Positions 1 to 6,914 of a stretch of 25,758 nucleotides of DNA are shown piece after piece. The position numbers and the translations under genes are program-made. Within the stretch, counting starts at the first letter, position 1, and every line of letters starts with the position of its first letter. Location: contig JAEYPI010000255.1 of NCBI GenBank assembly GCA_023410885.1, positions 1 to 25,758 on the forward strand, written 5' to 3'. The DNA is from Bacillota bacterium (GTDB lineage Bacteria > Bacillota > Clostridia > DSM-8532). The notes beneath the pieces were generated by a model, which was not told the origin of the DNA, made no database searches, and saw nothing but the letters and a program-made list of their open reading frames with translations.

Positions 1-351
1 CAGCATGATGGAGTGTCGAGCACCCCGAAGCTTTTTAGACGCCATGGAATGAAAGGGTGTCTCATCCGCTGCGGTAACAGCCATACCAATAACATCAAAA
101 ATGACACCTATTAAAATAATGCCCATAACAACCAAAAACGATAGCTGGGGTGATATGGCTTTAAATATGCTGGTAGAAGCAAAAAGAATCAGAATGGATA
201 ATGTAAAAGATATAAAAGTAATAAAAAGACCCCATAGAATATGTTTTTTCTCTATTCCTGAGCCTTTTTTAACTGGAATGCTTTCTTTTGATAATTCTCT
301 ATACCTGTCTAGAAGTTTTAAATACTTTCTTTCCGATTTGTCCTGTTCCAA
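1..351 (-). CDS. oapA: OapA-like DUF21/CNNM-family membrane protein, 3' part beyond window
   Basis: N-terminal 117 residues of a membrane protein that continues past the left edge. The chosen start is TTG at 351 (residues MEQDKSERKY), behind GTAGG with a 9-nt gap; an in-frame stop lies 14 codons upstream and no in-frame ATG precedes the first membrane segment. A basic cytoplasmic head is followed by two hydrophobic segments (about residues 39-57 and 66-88) and the motif FDVIGMAVTAADETPFHSMA, typical of clostridial DUF21 (CNNM, CorB-like) 'hemolysin family' proteins. In OLE-bearing Firmicutes a DUF21 protein, OapA, is encoded beside the OLE RNA, binds it and takes it to the membrane. Here the gene lies directly downstream of the OLE-like RNA on the same strand, which is why I call it OapA rather than a generic CNNM protein. 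The family call is firm; the OapA assignment depends on the RNA call. Confidence 0.85.
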   Translation of the reverse strand, partial: MEQDKSERKYLKLLDRYRELSKESIPVKKGSGIEKKHILWGLFITFISFTLSILILFASTSIFKAISPQLSFLVVMGIILIGVIFDVIGMAVTAADETPFHSMASKKLRGARHSIML

Positions 352-398
352 GCAAAAGATCCTACTTTCCCAATCGGTAAGTAATAGGGGTTAACTCC

Positions 399-425
399 AA
401 AAAAATCATGATAGATCATCATGAT
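399..425 (-). terminator. Terminator-like hairpin between OLE RNA and oapA
   Basis: On the minus strand ATCATGAT-GATCT-ATCATGAT forms an 8-bp stem with a 5-nt loop and runs straight into seven T residues. The stem is AU-rich, so termination may be partial. It could set the 3' end of the OLE RNA while letting some transcripts continue into oapA. Confidence 0.55.
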
Positions 426-429
426 GTAA

Positions 430-1068
430 AAACATAAGGATGGCAACAAACCGAGTAAATTTTGCGTCTTAGGTCAGGCAGGTTTTCCCCACAAGCTACC
501 GAAACGTCACCGTTTTGGTGGTTACCCTTTAAAGCTTGCGCTGAGAGGTTGCCCCCTTCAGAGCCTGATCACCACTTAGTCCACACTGCAATCCCCGGAT
601 TGCCTCATAAATATAACAGCCTAGGGGTTTTCCCCTTGAGCCTTACCTACTTCTAGCCTCTTTTGCACTGTTGGTTTCAAGCGGCAATATTGCTTATGTA
701 CCGGCCAGTACATAAACACGTGATCCACTATCCCTCCAAACCGCACTCAAGGCAGGCTACACTGTCCACAGCATCAAAAAAGTGATACCGCATAACAGGT
801 TCACTCCCTCATCGTAGTCAAGATTTCTATCGCATAAGCGGGGCAATCTATCTCCCACAATTGAGGGTCTCCGCGGTAAAGGGGTCATCTCCTGCATGCC
901 ATTGCAGGTTGCCCCTAAACCTTAACTCCCAGCACCAACCCATCACTGGGCGTAACAAGCCAGCACAAGGAACTTCATCGATATGCCCTTTAACGGATTT
1001 TTAGGCCCGTCTTCGAAGCAGGCAGTACTGACTAGGATACTGCGCCATCCCAATTATCTTTACTTTGG
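430..1068 (-). ncRNA. ole: OLE RNA (ornate, large, extremophilic)
   Basis: A roughly 640-nt minus-strand stretch with no credible gene but dense in secondary structure. Two examples: a nested hairpin at 881-914 (outer GGGG/CCCC, inner CCTGCA/TGCAGG) and a near-perfect one at 694-715 (TTATGTAC...GTACATAA). It is richer in G+C than the flanks. OLE RNAs are about 610 nt, occur mainly in anaerobic or alkaliphilic Firmicutes, lie near nusB/xseA/xseB/ispA-type genes, and sit beside a DUF21 protein gene (oapA). All of these hold here. The RNA forms a membrane ribonucleoprotein with OapA and other proteins, linked to stress adaptation. The 5' end is placed 7 nt after a TATAAT box and the 3' end just before a hairpin plus T-run; both are estimates. 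Identity rests on context, size and structure; a covariance-model search was not possible here. Confidence 0.88.
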
Positions 1069-1074
1069 AACTAT

Positions 1075-1103
1075 ATTATACACTAAAGGAGTACATTATG
1101 CAA
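1075..1103 (-). promoter_or_regulatory. Predicted promoter of OLE RNA
   Basis: Minus-strand TTGCAT (1103-1098) and TATAAT (1080-1075) separated by exactly 17 bp. The -35 box overlaps the TAA stop codon (1098-1096) of the upstream DUF212 gene. The predicted start near 1068 lies just ahead of the structured RNA. The RNA could therefore be made separately from the xseAB-ispA transcript. Confidence 0.65.
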
Positions 1104-1533
1104 ATACGACGCCCACCAATATGCCAAGAGCCGCTCCTGAGAAGACTTGTATGGGTGTATGACCCAGTAGCACCTTAAGCTCTTTTTCAAGCTTGATTTC
1201 TCCCGAGTGGTACACAAGCTTGTTTAGAACCTCGGCCTGCTTACCTGCAGCACGCCGTACACCAGCCGCATCAGTCATTACAATGAAGGCCAAAATAATG
1301 GACACGGCAAATAAACCTGAATCGAATCCATACTGCAGTCCAATAACCGTCGTCAGGCATACGGTGATAGCGCTATGGGAGCTGGGCATTCCGCCTGAGG
1401 AAACAAACTTCCTGAAATCAACGATACGGTGTTGTATAAAGTAATGAATAAATTTTATCAACTGGGCTAGGAACCACGAAAAGATTGGCAGCGTGATGGC
1501 CCTATTGGTTATAATACCTTCTAGAAATGTCAC
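1096..1533 (-). CDS. DUF212 / divergent PAP2-family membrane protein (YuiD-like)
   Basis: 145-residue integral membrane protein. The GTG start at 1533 follows a GGGGGG site 6 nt upstream. Visible family motifs are SGGMPSSHS (46-54), VRRAAGKQA (92-100) and GHTP (124-127), which resemble the phosphate-binding and histidine motifs of PAP2 acid phosphatases in a reduced protein; this is the DUF212 family that includes B. subtilis YuiD. Hydrophobic segments lie near 13-33, 54-88 and 128-145. PAP2 enzymes often dephosphorylate lipid or isoprenoid phosphates, but no substrate is established for DUF212. It follows ispA by 27 bp in the same direction, so a role in isoprenoid-phosphate metabolism is an attractive inference. 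Its stop codon lies in the OLE promoter. Confidence 0.85.
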   Translation of the reverse strand: MTFLEGIITNRAITLPIFSWFLAQLIKFIHYFIQHRIVDFRKFVSSGGMPSSHSAITVCLTTVIGLQYGFDSGLFAVSIILAFIVMTDAAGVRRAAGKQAEVLNKLVYHSGEIKLEKELKVLLGHTPIQVFSGAALGILVGVVFA

Positions 1534-1560
1534 CTTTTATCCCCCCTGTTTTCCCAAGAA

Positions 1561-2448
1561 TTATTTTTCTCTCTCGGCAATATAGGCTGCTGTTTCAATG
1601 AGGAAGTCCGCATTAGGTAAGCTCTTTAAAGCGTCGACGGCCCCTTGGACGGCTACCTTTAAAAGCTCCTTGGCCTTCTTGATCCCCAGGGCTGTCACAA
1701 ACGTTGATTTATGATTTTTTACGTCACTACCCGTGGGCTTTCCAACAAGGTCACTATTGCCCTCAAAATCCAGGATATCGTCCTTTATCTGAAAAGCAAG
1801 CCCAATGTTATCAGCATAGCATGAAAGAGCGTTTTTAATGGGTTCCGGGGCGTTTAAAAGCTCGGCTGGAGCCAGAATACTGGCCTTAATCAAGGCACCT
1901 GTCTTTTTTTCATGCATGGTACAAAGAAGCTCATAGGAAATTTCCTTGCCCTCGGATTCCATGTCCACTACCTGACCACCTATCATTCCGGCGGTTCCCG
2001 CAGCTTTAGCTATGACCAGGGCTGCCTTTGCGCGTGAAAGACAATGGGCCTGATCCTTTGCTGTCTCATTAAGCATGATTTCAAAAGCCTGATTTAATAG
2101 ACCATCTCCGGCCAATACGGCTAAAGCTTCACCAAAAACCTTATGATTAGTAGGCTTCCCCCTGCGATAATCATCATTGTCCATACAGGGAAGGTCGTCA
2201 TGAATGAGAGAATAAGTATGGATTAGCTCTATCCCACAAGCAAAGGGCAATACGGTATTGGGATCACCCTTGAGCATATCGCAGACAGCTAAGGACAACA
2301 CCGGACGAAGCCTCTTACCCCCGGCCAAGAGACTATATTCCATGGCCTCATAGAGACGCTTCTGGGGGAGCTCCTCCACCCGGACATTGGTCTTTATCCA
2401 GTTCTCCACAAGCTCTGAGTATTGCTTGAAATCGGTGTTAAAATTCAT
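1561..2448 (-). CDS. ispA: Farnesyl diphosphate synthase / polyprenyl synthetase
   Basis: Makes farnesyl diphosphate from isopentenyl and dimethylallyl/geranyl diphosphates, the precursor of undecaprenyl lipid carrier and quinones. The start (MNFNTDFKQY, 2448) is chosen because AGAGGG lies 8 nt upstream and an earlier start would overlap xseB; this gives 295 residues, normal for bacterial IspA. GGKRLRP, the first aspartate-rich motif LIHDDLPCMDNDD and the second, QIKDDILDF, are all intact, so the enzyme should be active. Starts 4 nt after the xseB stop codon, so translation is probably coupled. xseA-xseB-ispA is the usual clostridial order and the usual neighbourhood of OLE RNAs. Confidence 0.95.
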   Translation of the reverse strand: MNFNTDFKQYSELVENWIKTNVRVEELPQKRLYEAMEYSLLAGGKRLRPVLSLAVCDMLKGDPNTVLPFACGIELIHTYSLIHDDLPCMDNDDYRRGKPTNHKVFGEALAVLAGDGLLNQAFEIMLNETAKDQAHCLSRAKAALVIAKAAGTAGMIGGQVVDMESEGKEISYELLCTMHEKKTGALIKASILAPAELLNAPEPIKNALSCYADNIGLAFQIKDDILDFEGNSDLVGKPTGSDVKNHKSTFVTALGIKKAKELLKVAVQGAVDALKSLPNADFLIETAAYIAEREK

Positions 2449-2452
2449 ACCA

Positions 2453-2692
2453 TCAGCCCTCTGGAAGGAAATCCTTCTCGACGGCCCCATCCTTTCCTTC
2501 AACTAGTAGCGTAATCCGTTTTTCTATATCATCCAACCGTTTATTGCACAGACGAACCAAGCTCACGCCTCGCTCGAACATCTTAATGGAATCCTCCAAG
2601 GTCAGATCGCCACCCTCAAGAAGACTGACCACACTTTCGAGCTCCGAGACAGCCTGTTCATAGGGCATGTCTGCTTTCACTTGCTTTTCCAT
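2453..2692 (-). CDS. xseB: Exodeoxyribonuclease VII small subunit
   Basis: 79-residue, all-helical, acidic subunit of exonuclease VII, which with XseA degrades single-stranded DNA to oligonucleotides in the cytoplasm. The sequence YEQAVSELESVVSLLEGGDL, then LTLEDSIKMFERG, is the family signature. The start at 2692 (MEKQVKADMP) is preferred to a longer in-frame option because AAGGGG sits 9 nt upstream and the longer form would overlap xseA by about 65 nt. It begins 4 nt after the xseA stop, consistent with stoichiometric coupled translation. Confidence 0.93.
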   Translation of the reverse strand: MEKQVKADMPYEQAVSELESVVSLLEGGDLTLEDSIKMFERGVSLVRLCNKRLDDIEKRITLLVEGKDGAVEKDFLPEG

Positions 2693-2696
2693 ATCA

Positions 2697-3914
2697 TTAT
2701 ACCCCTTTTTGATGTGTTTTGAGTGGCTCATGGCAGGTAACCCCGAATTTACCGTCTGCAATCGTTACTTGCAATTGGTCCCCTCCATTTAAATCTTTTA
2801 TGGTACGAAGGAGTGAGCCATCCTCCTTTTGGACAAGGGCATACCCCCGACCTAATACGGTTAAGGGACTTAGGGCGTTCAAGCGGCCTGCTGCAAGCCC
2901 CAGGCAAGCCCTGGCCCGCTCCATTATAATCCTATTGCTTTGTATGATGCGCTGCTCCAACCTGTCCAGCTGCTGTCTTCTCTGATTGACTATTTCCAAG
3001 GGCCTTTGAAGACTTCTTGCGTTTTTAAGTCTCAGGAGGTTGTCATATTCCCTTCTGAGACGGTGAATTAGGGAAGTAGATAACCGCTTTTCCAGTATAT
3101 TGAGGCCTTCCTTTAAGGCCTTCTTTTCCGGCATGACCATTTCTGCTGCAGCCGAAGGGGTGGGTGCTCTAAGATCAGCCACAAAGTCAGAAATGGAGAA
3201 ATCCGTTTCGTGGCCAACTGCCGAAATAATGGGAATGTCGGAATCCAGAATAGTCCGGGCCAATTCCTCGTCATTGAAGGGCCATAGGTCCTCCAAGGAG
3301 CCACCCCCACGGGCCAGAATGATAACATCTACATTTCTAAGGGCGTTAAAGCAGCGAATACCTCGGATTAATTGAGACGGTGCCTCAGAGCCCTGAACGG
3401 CCGACCCATAGAGCACCACTCTGGCGTTTGGATATCGCCTCATCAGGATCTGAGTGATATCCCGTATTACTGCACCTGTAGGCGAGGTAATGACCCCCAC
3501 AGCTCCGGGTAACAGGGGAAGGGGCTTCTTTCTTGAGGCCTCAAAAAGGCCCAGGGCCTCCAGCTTCTTTTTAAGCTGCTCAAAGGCAAGATATAAAGCG
3601 CCAGTTCCATCGGGCTGCATCTCATCCACATAGAGCTGATAGGCCCCTCCCATGGAATAGACTGATACATAACCACGGACAATAACGCGCATGCCCTCCT
3701 CAGGCCTGAACTTAAGCCGACTATTCTGGGTTTTAAACATGACACTTTTAATGACCGCACCCTCATCCTTGAGAGAAAAATACATATGGCCTGAGGTATG
3801 GTATTTATAATTAGATATTTCTCCGACAACCCAAACATGAGAAAGCAGCATGTCGTTATCAACAAGCTGCTTGATATATCCGGTTAATTCTGAAACAGTT
3901 AGACTCCTGTTCAT
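2697..3914 (-). CDS. xseA: Exodeoxyribonuclease VII large subunit
   Basis: 405-residue catalytic subunit of exonuclease VII. An N-terminal OB fold (about residues 1-100, with GEISNYKYHTSGHMYFSLKD) binds single-stranded DNA. The nuclease domain carries VGVITSPTGAVIRDI, LARGGGSLEDLWPFN and SAVGHETDFSISDFVADLRA, the conserved family blocks. A coiled-coil region rich in R, L and E follows (about 270-345), as expected for XseB contact. The ATG at 3914 has TGGAGG about 6 nt upstream. Length is typical. It lies between nusB (26 bp upstream) and xseB (4 bp downstream). Confidence 0.95.
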   Translation of the reverse strand: MNRSLTVSELTGYIKQLVDNDMLLSHVWVVGEISNYKYHTSGHMYFSLKDEGAVIKSVMFKTQNSRLKFRPEEGMRVIVRGYVSVYSMGGAYQLYVDEMQPDGTGALYLAFEQLKKKLEALGLFEASRKKPLPLLPGAVGVITSPTGAVIRDITQILMRRYPNARVVLYGSAVQGSEAPSQLIRGIRCFNALRNVDVIILARGGGSLEDLWPFNDEELARTILDSDIPIISAVGHETDFSISDFVADLRAPTPSAAAEMVMPEKKALKEGLNILEKRLSTSLIHRLRREYDNLLRLKNARSLQRPLEIVNQRRQQLDRLEQRIIQSNRIIMERARACLGLAAGRLNALSPLTVLGRGYALVQKEDGSLLRTIKDLNGGDQLQVTIADGKFGVTCHEPLKTHQKGV

Positions 3915-3940
3915 TCCATTCCTCCAAAAGAACTATAGCT

Positions 3941-4348
3941 TTAGGGGTGGAGTTCGTTGTAAACCTTACCCAAAACACCGTTCACGAAGGTCTTGGACTG
4001 TTCGCTGCTGTACTTCTTAGCCATTTCAACCGCCTCATTTATGGAGACATTGACAGGTATGTCATTTCTATATTTCATTTCATAGCATGAAAGCCGCATG
4101 ATTGCGAGATCGACCTTAGGCATTCTCTGAATGGTCCAGCCCTTGGCATGTCTGGCAATAAGGCCATCCAATTCTTCCTCTCTCTCCATAACGCCCTTGA
4201 CCACACTAAGTATATAATTTCTGTCCGGTTCTTCAATAATCTGCTGTTCTTCCATGAAACGCTCAATCTGCTCATCAGTATCCTCTTTTTGAATCTGTAC
4301 TTGATAAAGCAGCTTCATAGCGTTCTCACGGGTTTCTCTTCTTCCCAA
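3941..4348 (-). CDS. nusB: Transcription antitermination factor NusB
   Basis: All-helical RNA-binding protein that, with NusE (S10), binds boxA and supports antitermination on rRNA operons. I place the start at the TTG of 4348 (MGRRETRENAMKLLYQ), because GGAGG lies 8 nt upstream and family members begin just before this RxxARE-type segment; an upstream TTG at 4375 has no such site and would put the GGAGG inside the gene. This gives 135 residues. The C-terminal block (LAIMRLSCYEMKYR, then VSINEAVEMAKKYS and FVNGVLGKV) is diagnostic. It is the first gene of the nusB-xseA-xseB-ispA run. Confidence 0.94.
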   Translation of the reverse strand: MGRRETRENAMKLLYQVQIQKEDTDEQIERFMEEQQIIEEPDRNYILSVVKGVMEREEELDGLIARHAKGWTIQRMPKVDLAIMRLSCYEMKYRNDIPVNVSINEAVEMAKKYSSEQSKTFVNGVLGKVYNELHP

Positions 4349-4417
4349 GGGACGTCCCTCCGTATCTAATCTCAATGTTCAACCTTTGATTTTCTGTATA
4401 ATCCGATTATAACCACG

Positions 4418-5158
4418 CTAGGCTTTCTGTGCAATATAAAATATGCGTTCTTCCTTGGGCCCGGGGTTCATAAAGCTTAGCTCGGCAAAATCACCCAGAA
4501 GCTTTAAGCCGGCATCGCCTAAGGCATTTACAATTTCTTCTCTATTAAAAGCCCTCTCCACATGGGTTTCATCAAAACGCTCATAGAGTCCCTCGCTATT
4601 TCTTACAAAAAAGGTAAGATCGAAGGTTGTGCACCTTTTTTTACTGTCATATGTATTATTCCAGATCCACGATGTCTCCTCATCAAGTTCATAAAAGGTC
4701 TCGTTTCCTAAAACGTGGGAAAGCTTATAGGGGCTATTAAGGTCAAATATAAAGAGACCGCCCGGATTTAAATAATTATACACCAAACGAAAAACCTTCC
4801 TTATATCCTTTAAGGAGGTCATGTAATTTAGAGAGTCCAAAAGGCAAATGACAGCATCCACAGTACCATATAGCTCAAACTCACGCATATCCTGATTCAA
4901 AAAAAGAATATCCGCTTTGTTCCTTTGCGCTTTCTCGAAGGCTCTTGCCAGCATGTCAGCTGAAATATCCATCGCAATCATTTCATAGCCACGCTTTGAA
5001 AGCTCAATGGCCATACTTCCGGTTCCACAGCCCAGTTCCAGTACCAGACCGGGATTCAGGCCAAATTTAAGAAAGGCTGATTGCAAGTAATCAGCCCACT
5101 TAACATAAGGGATATCATGTGTCAATTGATCATAAATGTCTGCAAATCTTGTGTACAT
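4418..5158 (-). CDS. Class I SAM-dependent methyltransferase, substrate unknown
   Basis: 246-residue soluble methyltransferase. The SAM-binding motif I VLELGCGTGSMA (39-50), followed by acidic MIAMDIS, the post-I region and DAVICLLDSLNYM, shows a complete Rossmann-type methyltransferase core. The C-terminal half has an extended beta-rich insert (NETFYELDEETSWIWNNTYD) common in the clostridial group of this family found near nusB or SASP genes. No substrate can be read from the sequence. The ATG at 5158 has only a weak GCGGGC site upstream. It starts 15 nt after the SASP gene and ends about 70 nt before nusB. Confidence 0.85.
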   Translation of the reverse strand: MYTRFADIYDQLTHDIPYVKWADYLQSAFLKFGLNPGLVLELGCGTGSMAIELSKRGYEMIAMDISADMLARAFEKAQRNKADILFLNQDMREFELYGTVDAVICLLDSLNYMTSLKDIRKVFRLVYNYLNPGGLFIFDLNSPYKLSHVLGNETFYELDEETSWIWNNTYDSKKRCTTFDLTFFVRNSEGLYERFDETHVERAFNREEIVNALGDAGLKLLGDFAELSFMNPGPKEERIFYIAQKA

Positions 5159-5173
5159 GTAAATGCCCGCAGC

Positions 5174-5329
5174 TTAAACGGCCTTGGATTTTCTTTTTCT
5201 GGAAAGGAGGCCCCCTATGCGCCCGGTTTCCTTGGCACTCAGGCTTTTCCACCCGCCAGCCATAATTTTATCGAAAAGGCCAAGCTCTTTCGCAATTTCC
5301 AGTTTAAGCTGTTCATCCTTTTTTATCAT
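5174..5329 (-). CDS. Small acid-soluble spore protein, alpha/beta type
   Basis: 51-residue basic protein. The ATG at 5329 follows GGGGTG at 7 nt. The sequence has the two alpha/beta SASP landmarks: KLEIAKELGL near residues 9-18 (E-IA-ELG, which contains the germination-protease cleavage site in this family) and the DNA-binding stretch KETGRIGGLLSRK (33-45). It lacks the long N-terminal tail of classical SspA/B proteins and has GGWKSLSA in the middle, as in short clostridial members. Such proteins coat spore DNA and protect it from UV and chemical damage, and are degraded at germination. It sits between ctpA and the methyltransferase gene on the same strand. Confidence 0.85.
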   Translation of the reverse strand: MIKKDEQLKLEIAKELGLFDKIMAGGWKSLSAKETGRIGGLLSRKRKSKAV

Positions 5330-5348
5330 GCTATATCACCCCATGGCT

Positions 5349-5378
5349 TAGTATTGCCATTCCCATCCATGGGTATTC
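5349..5378 (-). promoter_or_regulatory. Possible sigma-G-type promoter of the SASP gene
   Basis: Minus-strand GAATA (5378-5374) and AATACTA (5355-5349) separated by 18 bp resemble the forespore sigma-G consensus (gHATR, 17-18 bp, CATnnTA), with a one-base departure in the -10 box. The resulting leader would be only about 12 nt. The match is short, so this is tentative. Confidence 0.4.
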
Positions 5379-5416
5379 AATCCTGCCTAACTTTCCAACA
5401 GGCATCTTGTTATGCC

Positions 5417-6679
5417 CTATTTTAACTTTTTCATGATCTCCTCTACTGCAATCTTTAGCTGGGCATCCTTATCATGGGGAATATCTTCAATGGATGTCGT
5501 CTTGAATTCTTCATTGATTGCAACCTCTATGTCGGGCATGACACCTTCACCATGTATGGACTTTCCAGAAGGAGTAAAATAACGTGCTACCGTATACTTA
5601 AGGCCTCCGCCGTTGCTAAAGCGGGTATCTATAGCCTGAACAAGACCTTTTCCAAAGGTTTTTGTACCGACCAGGGTACCCTTTCCATAATCTTTGATAG
5701 AAGCTGCCAAAATTTCTGATGCGCTTGCGCTATAACCATTAATTAAAACACTTAATGGCATGTTAAGCTCCCTAGCATCAGAAAACTCTTCATCTTTCCG
5801 TTTTTGGCGGTCTTCGGTATACACAATGAGACCCTTAGGCACGATGCGGTCAGCAATTCTAACCACCTGGCTATAATCACCGCCTGGATTATCACGTACA
5901 TCAATGACTAAACCCTTTATACCTTTAGCAATCAGATCATTAAGCCTCTGCTCAAAGTCATCGGCGATGTCATCATCAAACTGCTTGATATGGATATAGC
6001 CAATTTGGTTATCCAATACCTCACTTGAAATGTAGGACACATTAATGGGCCGCCGCTCCAATTCAAAGTCCTTATAATCCTTTAGATCAGGCCTGAATAC
6101 CGTGATTCTGACCTTGCTGCCGGGATTTCCCTTGATTTTCTTTACAATGAGATCAGCATCCTTGATAAGGGTCACATCCTCATTATCGACCTTAACAATT
6201 TTATCATTCTTTAAAATGCCTGCCTCTTTAGCAGGAGAGTTGGCGAACACATCGGCCACAGTCAGAAGAGAATTTTCATCCATGTGTACCGATACACCAA
6301 TCCCCACATAATTGCCCGAGGTATCCTCCATGAACTGTTTCATCTCTTCTGGAGTATAGTAAACGGTGTACGGGTCTGCAAGCCCTGCTGCAAGCCCTTT
6401 AATGGAAGTGCTGAGGGCATTATTAAAATCAACCTGCTCATAGTAGCGGGTATCCAGTATATTTTTGACCCGGTTAAAGGCCTGTATATCTTTTACATCC
6501 ACCTGATCCTGGCTGAAAAACAGGGCATATTGTGGCTCAAACCACTCCCCGACAGGCTTTGTAATAAAGACATCCCAGGATACCAAACGTACCACCGAAA
6601 ATAAATAACCAAAACAAAATGCGAAAACTGAACAAATTAGAACCAGACTTACGATTAATGCTACCCGTTTGTTTCTCAT
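5417..6679 (-). CDS. ctpA: S41 family C-terminal processing peptidase (CtpA/CtpB type)
   Basis: 420-residue membrane-anchored serine protease acting outside the membrane. An N-terminal hydrophobic anchor (about 6-30) is followed by a PDZ domain (about 125-205, with VADVFANSPAKEAGILKNDK) and the S41 core: VIDVRDNPGGDYS (258-270), the catalytic serine in SASASEI (317-323) and the catalytic lysine in TFGKG (K344). All key residues are present and length is usual. The ATG at 6679 has AAGGGTG at 5 nt. It is last in a run with ftsE, ftsX and an M23 peptidase, a common clostridial arrangement; B. subtilis CtpB processes SpoIVFA in sporulation, but a peptidoglycan-hydrolase-processing role is equally plausible here. 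Confidence 0.93.
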   Translation of the reverse strand: MRNKRVALIVSLVLICSVFAFCFGYLFSVVRLVSWDVFITKPVGEWFEPQYALFFSQDQVDVKDIQAFNRVKNILDTRYYEQVDFNNALSTSIKGLAAGLADPYTVYYTPEEMKQFMEDTSGNYVGIGVSVHMDENSLLTVADVFANSPAKEAGILKNDKIVKVDNEDVTLIKDADLIVKKIKGNPGSKVRITVFRPDLKDYKDFELERRPINVSYISSEVLDNQIGYIHIKQFDDDIADDFEQRLNDLIAKGIKGLVIDVRDNPGGDYSQVVRIADRIVPKGLIVYTEDRQKRKDEEFSDARELNMPLSVLINGYSASASEILAASIKDYGKGTLVGTKTFGKGLVQAIDTRFSNGGGLKYTVARYFTPSGKSIHGEGVMPDIEVAINEEFKTTSIEDIPHDKDAQLKIAVEEIMKKLK

Positions 6680-6826
6680 GCAAGCACCCTTCTTTTAACG
6701 CCTAATAACATCTATTTTACATCCTATGCGACCTTTTTACAAACCATGTTATAGATCAGCCTAATTTGCAATCTGAGCTTCTGGCTCATTAATGGCGTTA
6801 ATGATATACAAATTTACGATGGACTT

Positions 6827-6856
6827 AAAAAAGGATATCCACTTGGACATCCTTTT
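6827..6856 (-). terminator. Intrinsic terminator after the M23 peptidase gene
   Basis: Minus-strand AAAAGGATGTCC-AAGT-GGATATCCTTTT forms a 12-bp stem with one G-U pair and a 4-nt loop, running into six T residues. It lies between the M23 gene and ctpA, so ctpA is probably transcribed largely from its own promoter. Confidence 0.8.
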
Positions 6857-6914
6857 AGTCGGCTCATGATTTCTACTACAGAAAACCCACAATATAAACC
6901 CAAGATCCGATGGC

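Noticed and set aside
101..394. 97-residue plus-strand open frame
   Set aside because: It is the antisense shadow of oapA, whose minus-strand frame gives a recognisable DUF21 protein.
462..656. 64-residue plus-strand open frame
   Set aside because: It lies inside the structured OLE RNA on the opposite strand, has no ribosome site and no family resemblance.
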